From Arcicella rosea (lineage in GTDB: Bacteria > Bacteroidota > Bacteroidia > Cytophagales > Spirosomataceae), in NCBI RefSeq assembly GCF_040543805.1, contig NZ_JBEUMS010000003.1, forward strand, positions 248,001-312,000: 64,000 nt of DNA. Reading direction: 5' to 3'. Each line of letters starts with the position of its first letter. Position 1 is the stretch's first letter. Made by a program: the position numbers and the translations under genes. Positions 28,770 to 36,335 of this stretch are shown piece after piece. Under the pieces are notes generated by a model, which was not told the origin of the DNA, made no database searches, and saw only the letters and a list, made by a program, of their open reading frames with translations.

Positions 28770-29009
28770 ATGGCGAAGGTTTGTCAATTAACAGGAAGAA
28801 AAACACAAGTTGGAAATAACGTTTCTCACGCTAACAATAAAACTAAGCGTAAATTTTTTCCAAACTTACACACTAAGAAATTTTTCTTAGAATCAGAAGG
28901 TGTATGGGTACAGTTGAAAGTTTCAGCAAAAGCTATCCGTACTATCAACAAAAAAGGCTTAGAAGCTTCTTTAGTAGATGCTGCTCGTAGAGGTACTTTA
29001 AGTTTATAG
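28770..29009 (+). CDS. rpmB: 50S ribosomal protein L28
   Basis: A 79-residue ribosomal protein. MAKVCQLTGRKTQVGNNVSH and KRKFFPNLHTKKFF are typical of L28, and the usual Bacteroidota C-terminal extension ends RRGTLSL. It lacks the CxxC zinc ribbon of some L28 versions; only Cys-5 is present. Start ATG lies after an A-rich leader. I find neither rpmG nor another ribosomal gene next to it, so here it is a single-gene unit with its own promoter and terminator. Confidence 0.97.
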   Translation: MAKVCQLTGRKTQVGNNVSHANNKTKRKFFPNLHTKKFFLESEGVWVQLKVSAKAIRTINKKGLEASLVDAARRGTLSL

Positions 29010-29026
29010 TACTCCTAAAATATTTT

Positions 29027-29063
29027 CAAAAGCCTCTTCGGATTCATTTCGAAGAGGCTTTTG
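29027..29063 (+). terminator. Intrinsic terminator of rpmB
   Basis: CAAAAGCCTCTTCG (29027-29040) and CGAAGAGGCTTTTG (29050-29063) form a perfect 14-pair stem with a nine-base loop, ending in T residues. Confidence 0.85.
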
Positions 29064-29102
29064 TTATTTATCGCCTTTATTCATTATCAATGATAGTGCA
29101 TC

Positions 29103-29137
29103 AAAAAAGGCACTTGTAATTGCTACAAATGCCTTTT
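29103..29137 (-). terminator. Intrinsic terminator of fabI
   Basis: On the minus strand AAAAGGCA, then TTGTAGCAATTACAA, then TGCCTTTTTT make a stem with a one-base mismatch on each side and a terminal T-run. It lies 25 bases after the fabI stop. Confidence 0.8.
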
Positions 29138-29161
29138 CATATATTTTCTTCAACAAGAATA

Positions 29162-29971
29162 TTAGCTCATTCTTGCTACGATTTCTTCTGAAATACCTAC
29201 TGCACTGAAACCTCCATCATGGAAAAGGTTTTGCATCGTTACTTTCTTCGTCAAGTCAGAGAATAAAGTAATTACATAATCAGCACATTCATCCGCAGTT
29301 GCATTTCCTAATGCCGACATTTCGTTAGCATATTCATAGAAAGCATTAAAGCCAGAAATACCTGTACCAGCCGTAGTTTTAGTTGGTGATTGTGAAACAG
29401 TGTTTACTCTTGTTCCGTTTTTCTTTCCATAATGATAACCATAAGAACGAGCAATCGATTCTAACATCGCTTTTGCTTGTGCCATATCAGTATAGTCAGG
29501 GAAAGAACGTTGTGCAGCGATATAAGATAAAGCTACTACTGAACCATTATCAGAAATAGCATCCATTTTATCAGCAACTTGCAACATTTTGTGGAATGAT
29601 AAAGCAGAAACATCTAAAGATTTCATAAACCATTCGTAGTTCAAATCGCCATAAGGACGGTTTTTACGAATGTTAGTACTCATACCGATTGAATGCAATA
29701 CGAAATCAATTTTTCCACCCAAAGCATCCATTGAACCTTCGTAAAGTTTTTCCAAATCTTCTACAGAAGTAGCATCCGCTGGAATAATCTTAGCTTCGCA
29801 TTCTTCGGCTAATTTGTTGATTTCTCCCATTCTCATGGCTAAAGGAGCATTCGTAAGTGTGATAATTGCGCCTTCTTCTTTAGCACGTTGAGCCACTTTC
29901 CAAGCGATAGAGTTGGAATCTAATGCTCCAGAAATAATTCCTCTTTTTCCTTTTAATAAACCGTATGACAT
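29162..29971 (-). CDS. fabI: Enoyl-[acyl-carrier-protein] reductase (NADH), FabI type
   Basis: A 269-residue short-chain dehydrogenase that carries out the last reduction of each fatty-acid elongation cycle. The N-terminal GKRGIISGALDSNSIAWKVA has the FabI cofactor motif (GxxxxxSIA) in place of the classic TGxxxGxG. The catalytic Tyr-160 and Lys-167 are spaced Y-x6-K (YTDMAQAK) as in FabI, with the additional conserved Tyr-150 in ALSY. VLHSIGMS corresponds to the usual LVHSIAFA. Start ATG at 29971. Being FabI, it should be the triclosan and isoniazid-class target. Monocistronic. Confidence 0.9.
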   Translation of the reverse strand: MSYGLLKGKRGIISGALDSNSIAWKVAQRAKEEGAIITLTNAPLAMRMGEINKLAEECEAKIIPADATSVEDLEKLYEGSMDALGGKIDFVLHSIGMSTNIRKNRPYGDLNYEWFMKSLDVSALSFHKMLQVADKMDAISDNGSVVALSYIAAQRSFPDYTDMAQAKAMLESIARSYGYHYGKKNGTRVNTVSQSPTKTTAGTGISGFNAFYEYANEMSALGNATADECADYVITLFSDLTKKVTMQNLFHDGGFSAVGISEEIVARMS

Positions 29972-30134
29972 TTTTTTGATTTCTGATTGTTGATTTTAGT
30001 TTAAAATAAATTATTCTTGAACGAAGCTTCTTAATATGAATATGAGCTTCATTTTAAAATAATTAAGTATTTTAGTTGTATGCTAAAATCAAGGTTAAAA
30101 TTTGTCCAAAAGTACTATTTTTTTTCTTAAAACC

Positions 30135-30575
30135 ATGAATATTCAAATTCGACAAGCGATAAAAGAAGATTTACCTCAGATACTAAATCTATATGCCGAG
30201 GTTCTCGACAAAGGTGAAGTACTTTCGCTTGAACAAGCTGAAACGCTTTTCTCAAAAATGGCTACTTATCCAAACTACAAAGTGTATGTAGCTGAAACTG
30301 AAAGCACAATTATTGGCACCTTCGCTTTATTGATAATGGATAATTTGGCTCACTTGGGTACTCCTTCAGCCGTTGTTGAGGATGTTGTGGTTGCTGATAA
30401 TTATCAAGGAAAAGGAATTGGCAAAACCATGATGATATTCGCTATGGAAAAATGCAAAGAAACAGGCTGTTATAAATTGGTACTTTCAAGTAATTTAAAA
30501 CGGACTGAAGCACATGCTTTTTATGAAAGTTTAGCTTTTGAAAAACATGGATTTAGCTTTAGGGCAGATTTGTAG
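30135..30575 (+). CDS. GNAT-family N-acetyltransferase
   Basis: The protein has 146 residues from the ATG at 30135, which gives the usual GNAT opening MNIQIRQAIKEDLPQILNLY; a TTG 11 codons earlier is unlikely. Beta-strand 4 VVEDVVVADNYQGKGIGKTM carries the acetyl-CoA pyrophosphate loop (QGKGIGK). A C-terminal YKLVLSSNLKRTEAHAFYES matches the CoA-contacting Asn and Tyr region. Cytoplasmic. The acceptor (small amine or protein) cannot be read from the sequence, and neighbours give no clue. Confidence 0.85.
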   Translation: MNIQIRQAIKEDLPQILNLYAEVLDKGEVLSLEQAETLFSKMATYPNYKVYVAETESTIIGTFALLIMDNLAHLGTPSAVVEDVVVADNYQGKGIGKTMMIFAMEKCKETGCYKLVLSSNLKRTEAHAFYESLAFEKHGFSFRADL

Positions 30576-30625
30576 TTGAATTTCCTTAATTAATTATGAA
30601 AAACACTGTAAACCAATCATGAAAC

Positions 30626-30656
30626 TTGCTTTCTAAGACAATTTTTATTACTTTTG
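30626..30656 (+). promoter_or_regulatory. Promoter of the rimP-nusA-infB operon
   Basis: TTG (30626-30628), a 20-base spacer, then TACTTTTG (30649-30656): a full match to the Bacteroidota -33/-7 pattern. Predicted start is near 30663, leaving an 80-base leader. This placement also argues against any rimP start upstream of 30663. Confidence 0.65.
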
Positions 30657-30671
30657 CAGAGAATTTAAAGG

Positions 30672-30733
30672 AAGAGGGGTCGATAGTCCCTCTTTTTTGT
30701 TTACTAGATTGTAGCACAGTTGACTTAACTGTG
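30672..30733 (+). promoter_or_regulatory. rimP leader: terminator-like hairpin plus second hairpin
   Basis: AAGAGGGG (30672-30679) pairs with TCCCTCTT (30687-30694) and runs into six T residues (30693-30698), the form of an intrinsic terminator inside the leader. CACAGTT (30715-30721) then pairs with AACTGTG (30727-30733), ending nine bases before the rimP ATG. The arrangement suggests attenuation of the operon, as expected where NusA, a termination factor, is encoded downstream. The mechanism is inferred. Confidence 0.6.
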
Positions 30734-30742
30734 AAAAAAGAA

Positions 30743-31216
30743 ATGACAAAAGAAAAAATAATCGAACTGCTTGAACCCTATCTTGAAGAAGGAAGGTTAT
30801 TCATTGTAGATGTTCAAGTAAGTGAAGGTAAAACTAGGCAGAACATTACAATTCTATTAGATACCGACGAAGGCATTAAAATAGAAGAATGTGCATCTGT
30901 TAGTAGAAGATTAGCTCATTTTATAGAAACCAATGAATTAATTGCTGGAGCCTATAATTTAGAAGTATCTTCTCCGGGCATCGATCACCCACTTACATTT
31001 AAGCGTCAGTTTGTAAAAAATATTGGTCGTAACTTGAAATTAGTATTGAACGACAAAATAGAAAAAATAGGGGCTTTAGAAGAAGTAAGCGACGAAGGCA
31101 TAACTTTCAAAGAAGAACCAAAGAAAACAAAAAGTAAGAAAGTAGAGCCAATAGAGGCAATCACCATTCCTTTTTCGAATATACAACAAGCAAAAGTACA
31201 AATATCGTTTAAATAG
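30743..31216 (+). CDS. rimP: Ribosome maturation factor RimP
   Basis: The protein has 157 residues from the ATG at 30743 (MTKEKIIELLEPYL). It assists 30S subunit assembly in the cytoplasm. The N-terminal alpha/beta domain has the conserved CASVSRRLAHFIETNELIAG and YNLEVSSPGIDHPL motif, followed by the SH3-like C-terminal domain with the KxxKxVE-rich segment. A longer frame back to 30626 exists but would start upstream of the predicted transcription start and run through the leader hairpin. First gene of the conserved rimP-nusA-infB operon. Confidence 0.92.
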   Translation: MTKEKIIELLEPYLEEGRLFIVDVQVSEGKTRQNITILLDTDEGIKIEECASVSRRLAHFIETNELIAGAYNLEVSSPGIDHPLTFKRQFVKNIGRNLKLVLNDKIEKIGALEEVSDEGITFKEEPKKTKSKKVEPIEAITIPFSNIQQAKVQISFK

Positions 31217-31319
31217 TGGTCGAGTTGCCGAACGGTTGAATTGTTGAAATTAGAGTAAATCTTATCCTTCATCCATTCTACTTGCTGGCTTCTTTTCACA
31301 TTAATAAAATTATGAAAAG

Positions 31320-32567
31320 ATGAATAGTGCAGAGTTAATTTCATCGTTTGCGGATTTTGCAAAAGAAAAAAATATCGACCGTCCGACGATGATTAAAGTG
31401 CTGGAAGACGTTTTCCGCACAATGATTCGTAAAAGATACGGTACGGATGAAAATTTTGATGTAATTATCAACCCTGAAAGTGGCGACTTAGAAATGTGGC
31501 GCACACGTGAAATTGTTGATGACAATTCAGAAGATATTTGGGATTATGACAAAATTCCTTTGGCAGAAGCAAAATTAATTGAACCTGATTTTGAAATTGG
31601 CGAAGAAGTAGCGGAATTAATCAAATTAGAAGATTTCGGTCGTAGAATTGTTCAAACGGCTCGTCAAACATTGATTCAAAAAGTTAAAGATTTAGAAAAA
31701 GAGGGTCTCTTTGAAAAATACAAAGACTTAGTTGGAGAAATGGTTTCGGGAGATGTTTACCAAATTATTGGAAAAGAATTTATCATTACTGATGGTGAAG
31801 GCAATGAATTGACTTTACCAAAATCAGAGATGATTCAAAAAGATCGTTTCAAAAAAGGTGAATCGGTAAAAGCTGTTATTCATAAAGTTGATATGAATAA
31901 TGGTACGCCAAAGATTATCCTTTCTCGTACTTCTCCTGTTTTCTTAGAACGTTTATTCGAACAAGAAATTCCTGAGATTTACGACGGACAAATCATGATT
32001 CGTAAAGTAGTTCGTGAACCAGGTGAGCGTGCAAAAGTAGCGGTAGAATCTTATGATGACCGTATCGACCCAGTAGGTGCTTGTGTGGGGATGAAGGGTT
32101 CTCGTATTCATGGAATTGTTCGTGAATTACAGAACGAAAACATTGACGTTATCAATTATACAGAAAACCTTGAATTACTTGTAGGTCGTGCTTTAAGCCC
32201 TGCGAAAGTAAGTTCAATGAAAATTGATAAAGAAAGAAAAAGAATTGCGGTGTATTTACAACCAGACCAAGTTTCCTTGGCAATTGGTAAAGGCGGACAA
32301 AACATTAAGTTAGCAGGAAAGCTAGTTGGCTACGAATTAGATGTTTATCGTGATATTAAAGAAAGTGAAGTTGATGACGAAGATGTTGACTTAACTGAAT
32401 TTTCTGACGAAATCGAAGATTGGGTAATTGCAGAATTACACAAAATCGGTTTGGATACGGCGAAACAAGTACTCAAATTGAATAGCGATGAATTAATTCG
32501 TCGTACAGAGCTTGAGGAAGAAACCGTAAACGAAGTATTATCAATTCTACGTTCGGAGTTTGAGTAA
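31320..32567 (+). CDS. nusA: Transcription termination/antitermination protein NusA
   Basis: A 415-residue RNA polymerase-binding elongation factor. Layout: N-terminal polymerase-binding domain about 1-130 (ELISSFADFAKEKNIDRPTM at the start), S1 domain about 135-205 (GDVYQIIGKEFIITDGEGNE), then KH domains with VGACVGMKGSRIHGIVREL and QVSLAIGKGGQNIKLAGKL, and a short acidic helix-hairpin-helix tail. It lacks the two long C-terminal acidic repeats of the E. coli protein, as usual in Bacteroidota. It follows rimP by 103 bases and precedes infB. Confidence 0.97.
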   Translation: MNSAELISSFADFAKEKNIDRPTMIKVLEDVFRTMIRKRYGTDENFDVIINPESGDLEMWRTREIVDDNSEDIWDYDKIPLAEAKLIEPDFEIGEEVAELIKLEDFGRRIVQTARQTLIQKVKDLEKEGLFEKYKDLVGEMVSGDVYQIIGKEFIITDGEGNELTLPKSEMIQKDRFKKGESVKAVIHKVDMNNGTPKIILSRTSPVFLERLFEQEIPEIYDGQIMIRKVVREPGERAKVAVESYDDRIDPVGACVGMKGSRIHGIVRELQNENIDVINYTENLELLVGRALSPAKVSSMKIDKERKRIAVYLQPDQVSLAIGKGGQNIKLAGKLVGYELDVYRDIKESEVDDEDVDLTEFSDEIEDWVIAELHKIGLDTAKQVLKLNSDELIRRTELEEETVNEVLSILRSEFE

Positions 32568-32573
32568 TTTAGA

Positions 32574-32646
32574 ATGAGTAAGTGATAGAATGATAGAATA
32601 GTCATTGTTTTTTTCTCACTTACTCATCAAAACTATTCTATCATTC
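32574..32646 (+). repeat. Two interleaved perfect inverted repeats between nusA and infB
   Basis: ATGAGTAAGTGA (32574-32585) is complementary to TCACTTACTCAT (32616-32627). GAATGATAGAATAGT (32588-32602) is complementary to ACTATTCTATCATTC (32632-32646). The order is a-b-a'-b', so the 12-pair and 15-pair stems compete or form a pseudoknot. The region begins six bases after the nusA stop and ends 46 bases before the infB ATG. Possible mRNA switch or processing site; the function is inferred. Confidence 0.7.
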
Positions 32647-32692
32647 ATTACTTAAAATTAAAAATTACTATAGAAAAGTATCAACAGAAATT

Positions 32693-35600
32693 ATGGCAGA
32701 AGATAAAATGATGCGTTTGAGCCTTGTGGCAAAGCAGATTAACGTGGGAACCTCAACCATTGTTCAATATCTCTCTGTCAAAGGTCACAAGGTTGAGAAC
32801 AACCCCAACGCCAAACTAAATTTTGAGCAATTAAAGCTCGTTGCAAAAGAATATGGAGCTGAATCTTTATTGAAAGATGTTAGCCCAGCACCTGTAGTTT
32901 CATCGAAACCTACAGTGGAAGAGTTTGTTCCTACGAAAAAGCAAGATGACGATATGCCTCTTTATTTCCGTGGAAAAGATAAAGCTGATGAGGCTGAACA
33001 AACAAAAGTAGCCGAACCAGCAAAAGCTGAGAAAGAACCAGAAGTGATTTTGGGAAGAGCCGAAGTACAATTTAAAGTACTTGGTAAAATAGAATTGGAT
33101 GCAAAAGGAAATCCAGTTCCTCAAAAGCCTGTAATAGCTGAACCAAAACCAGAGCCAAAAGTTGAAGAGCCTGAAGTGAAGATTGAAGCTGTTAAACCTG
33201 AGCCAAAACCAGAAATTCAAGTTAAAGTTGAAGAGGTGAAGCCAGTGATTATACCTGTGGTAACCGAAGAGGTTAGAGTAGTAGAGATTCCAAAAGTTGA
33301 AAAGGTTGAGGAAGCAACAAAGCCTGAGCCTGTGGTAGTATTAGAAAAACCAGTAGTGATAGAAGCAGTAGCAACACCAATAGCAGAAACCAAAATTGCT
33401 GAAGCAGCAATACAGCCGAGTAATCAGAACCAACACAATAGACCACAAGGTGGGGTGAACAATAACCAAAATCAACAAAATAAGCCACAACAAGGCGGTG
33501 GAAATAATAATCCAAACCAACAAAACAGACCGCAAGGTGGCGGAAATCCGAACCAAAATCCACAGCATAATAAGCAACAAGGTAGCGGAAATCCAAACCA
33601 AAATCCACAACAGAACAAACAGCAAGGTGGTGGCAATCCAAACCAAAACCAAGCTCGTCCAATACAACAGGGAAGTAGTTTACCAACACCAAACCCTGCA
33701 CCACAACCACAGCAGCAACGTCCTGCGCCAGCACAAAAACTTGGTCGTAATGATGAAATTCCAGAAGATACTTCCAATGTGGAATTAATTGAAGCGAAAG
33801 GTGAACAACTAAAAGGTTTGACGGTTTTAGGTAAAATTTCTTTACCTGTTGAACCTGCCCGTGGTGGTTCTAGAAATAACAACAATAATAACAACAATAA
33901 GAAAAAGCGTAAACGCATCGATAAACCGGGCGGAGCTAAAGTTACTGAAGCTGAAATTCGCAATGAAAGAGGTGCTCCTCGTCCGAAAAAAGACGGTGTA
34001 CCGGGCGCTCCTACTACGAATGATCCTAATGCTAGAAAACCTGCCAATACTGGTGGTAATACTGGTAACAACAATAATACCTCGAACAATAATCAAGGTA
34101 ACAACAACAATCAAAACAATAATAACAGTAATAACAACTTTAAGAAAAAACCAGCTGGAAATAATAACAACAATGCTGGCGGTGGCGTAAAACCACAACC
34201 TAAAGGAGAAGTTTCTGAAAAACAAATCCAAGACCAAATCAAGGCTACGATGGCTCGTCTGCAAGGACAAACCAACAAGTCGAACTTTGGTGCAAAAGAA
34301 CGTCGTGTTAAACGTAAGTTCCGTGCCGAAAGAAACGAACAACGTCAATTAGCAGAAGACGAAGAAGCAAAAATCTTGAAAGTAACTGAGTTTATCTCAG
34401 CAAGTGAATTAGCTTCTTTAATGGATGTTTCGGTTAACGAAATTATTTCTACTTGTATGAGTTTAGGAATGTTCGTTTCAATCAACCAACGTCTTGAAGC
34501 AGATGTTATCGCTTTAATTACTGAAGAATTTGGATTTGAAGTACAATTCGTATCAGCAGAAGAAGAAATTGAATCTGCTATCGTAGAAGAAGAAGATGCT
34601 CCAGAAGATTTATTACCGAGAGCGCCAATCGTAACCATCATGGGTCACGTTGACCACGGTAAAACATCTTTACTTGATTATATCCGTCGTGCAAAAGTTG
34701 CCGCTGGTGAAGCCGGTGGTATCACTCAGCACATTGGTGCATACTCAGTAAAACATGACGATGGTCGTAGAATTACATTCCTTGATACTCCTGGTCACGA
34801 AGCCTTTACAGCGATGCGTGCTCGTGGTGCTAAGTTAACTGACGTTGCCATTATCGTAATTGCAGCGGATGATGCTGTGATGCCACAAACTGAGGAAGCT
34901 ATCAACCACGCAATGGTTGCTGGTGTACCTATCGTTTTTGCTTTCTCGAAAGTAGATAAGCCGGGTGCTAACACAGAAAAAATTCGTGAGCAATTATCAA
35001 TTAAAAACATGCTTGTTGAAGAATGGGGTGGTAAATACCAAACTCAAGAAATTTCTTCTAAATCAGGGATGGGTATCAATGAATTATTAGAGAAAGTATT
35101 ATTGGAAGCTGAATTATTAGAATTGAAAGCCAATGCTAATAAACGTGCTGTAGGTGCTGTTATCGAAGCTTCGTTAGATAAAGGTCGTGGTTATGTTGCC
35201 AATATCATGGTTCAAGCAGGAACATTGAAAGTTGGAGATATGATGCTTGCCGGTGCGCACTATGGTCGTGTAAAAGCCATGTTCGATTACCGTGGAAATA
35301 AATTAAAAGAAGCTGGTCCATCAATTCCTGTACAAGTACTAGGACTAGGCGGTGCTCCTGCTGCGGGTGATAAATTAAGCGTAATGGAAAATGAACGTGA
35401 TGCACGTGAAATTGCCAACAAACGTGAACAAATCATCCGTGAACAATCATTACGTACTCGTAAACATATTACCTTAGATGAAATCGGTCGTCGTAAAGCA
35501 ATCGGTACATTTAAAGAATTGAACGTAATTGTGAAAGGTGACGTGGATGGTTCAGTAGAAGCATTGTCAGATTCATTATTGAAACTTTCAACCGAAGAAG

Positions 35601-36124
35601 TACAAGTTCGTATTATTCACAAAGGTGTTGGACAAGTTTCAGAATCAGACGTATTGTTGGCTTCTGCTTCAGATGCAGTAATTGTAGCCTTCCAAGTTCG
35701 TCCAAGTGTAAACGCTCGTCGTTTGGCAGAAAACGAACAAATCGAAATTCGTACATACTCTATCATCTACCAAGCAATTGATGATGTAAGAGATGCGATG
35801 GAAGGTTTATTAGCACCGAAATTTGAAGAAGTTGTAACAGCTAACATTGAAGTACGTGATGTATTCAAAATTTCTAAAGTTGGTACTGTTGCAGGTTCTT
35901 ATGTATTAGATGGTACCGTGAAACGTGCTCATAAAATCCGTGTGATTCGTGACTTCGTCGTGATTCATGAAGGTGAAATTTCTGCTTTGAAACGTTTCAA
36001 AGACGATGTAGCTGAAGTTAAATTCGGATATGAGTGTGGACTTTCAATCAAAAACTTCAATGACCTTGAAGTGGGAGACATCATCGAATGTTACGAAATG
36101 AAAGAATTGAAACGTACGCTTTAA
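32693..36124 (+). CDS. infB: Translation initiation factor IF-2
   Basis: A 1143-residue GTPase that places initiator tRNA on the 30S subunit. IF2_N-like helices occupy about 6-60, followed by a disordered Lys/Glu/Pro section, an Asn/Gln/Gly repeat region (about 240-330), two Asn-rich stretches with a Lys/Arg patch between, then a second IF2_N domain near 565-620. The G domain has G1 GHVDHGKT (651-658), G2 GITQHIG, G3 DTPGH (698-702) and G4 SKVD (752-755) where most IF-2 have NKxD. Domains II to IV follow to the end. Third gene of the rimP operon, closed by a terminator. Confidence 0.97.
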   Translation: MAEDKMMRLSLVAKQINVGTSTIVQYLSVKGHKVENNPNAKLNFEQLKLVAKEYGAESLLKDVSPAPVVSSKPTVEEFVPTKKQDDDMPLYFRGKDKADEAEQTKVAEPAKAEKEPEVILGRAEVQFKVLGKIELDAKGNPVPQKPVIAEPKPEPKVEEPEVKIEAVKPEPKPEIQVKVEEVKPVIIPVVTEEVRVVEIPKVEKVEEATKPEPVVVLEKPVVIEAVATPIAETKIAEAAIQPSNQNQHNRPQGGVNNNQNQQNKPQQGGGNNNPNQQNRPQGGGNPNQNPQHNKQQGSGNPNQNPQQNKQQGGGNPNQNQARPIQQGSSLPTPNPAPQPQQQRPAPAQKLGRNDEIPEDTSNVELIEAKGEQLKGLTVLGKISLPVEPARGGSRNNNNNNNNKKKRKRIDKPGGAKVTEAEIRNERGAPRPKKDGVPGAPTTNDPNARKPANTGGNTGNNNNTSNNNQGNNNNQNNNNSNNNFKKKPAGNNNNNAGGGVKPQPKGEVSEKQIQDQIKATMARLQGQTNKSNFGAKERRVKRKFRAERNEQRQLAEDEEAKILKVTEFISASELASLMDVSVNEIISTCMSLGMFVSINQRLEADVIALITEEFGFEVQFVSAEEEIESAIVEEEDAPEDLLPRAPIVTIMGHVDHGKTSLLDYIRRAKVAAGEAGGITQHIGAYSVKHDDGRRITFLDTPGHEAFTAMRARGAKLTDVAIIVIAADDAVMPQTEEAINHAMVAGVPIVFAFSKVDKPGANTEKIREQLSIKNMLVEEWGGKYQTQEISSKSGMGINELLEKVLLEAELLELKANANKRAVGAVIEASLDKGRGYVANIMVQAGTLKVGDMMLAGAHYGRVKAMFDYRGNKLKEAGPSIPVQVLGLGGAPAAGDKLSVMENERDAREIANKREQIIREQSLRTRKHITLDEIGRRKAIGTFKELNVIVKGDVDGSVEALSDSLLKLSTEEVQVRIIHKGVGQVSESDVLLASASDAVIVAFQVRPSVNARRLAENEQIEIRTYSIIYQAIDDVRDAMEGLLAPKFEEVVTANIEVRDVFKISKVGTVAGSYVLDGTVKRAHKIRVIRDFVVIHEGEISALKRFKDDVAEVKFGYECGLSIKNFNDLEVGDIIECYEMKELKRTL

Positions 36125-36146
36125 TTCATTAATAATATTTTTAGTC

Positions 36147-36179
36147 AAAAAAGCTCGGAGATTTCTTCGAGCTTTTTTT
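36147..36179 (+). terminator. Intrinsic terminator of the rimP-nusA-infB operon
   Basis: AAAAAAGCTCG (36147-36157), a ten-base loop, and CGAGCTTTTTT (36168-36178) followed by more T. Confidence 0.88.
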
Positions 36180-36335
36180 ATGTTTTATGCTCTAAAATCT
36201 CCATTTTAAATCAAATTTGACTATTCAAATATAAATTATTAAAAATATACGTTCATATTCTTCAAATTAGGTCATTCACGAATAGTATTCATATAAAATC
36301 TTGTTAATTTTATATTCCAAAAAAGACCCAATTTT

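Noticed and set aside
30626..30742. Longer RimP start at TTG 30626
   Set aside because: It would begin upstream of the predicted transcription start and translate the leader hairpin; the ATG at 30743 gives a standard RimP N-terminus.
32580..32646. Intrinsic terminator between nusA and infB
   Set aside because: The inverted repeats are interleaved and no T-run follows either right arm; termination here would cut off the essential infB gene.
33480..33660. Short tandem repeats resembling a CRISPR array
   Set aside because: Units are in the infB reading frame, vary in length, encode NPNQNPQ-type peptides, and have no equal-length unique spacers or cas genes.
33472..34089. Long open frames on the opposite strand and in other frames over the Asn/Gln-rich part of infB
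   Set aside because: They arise from the repetitive AAC/CAA/GGT composition of infB, give low-complexity proteins, and lack their own start context.
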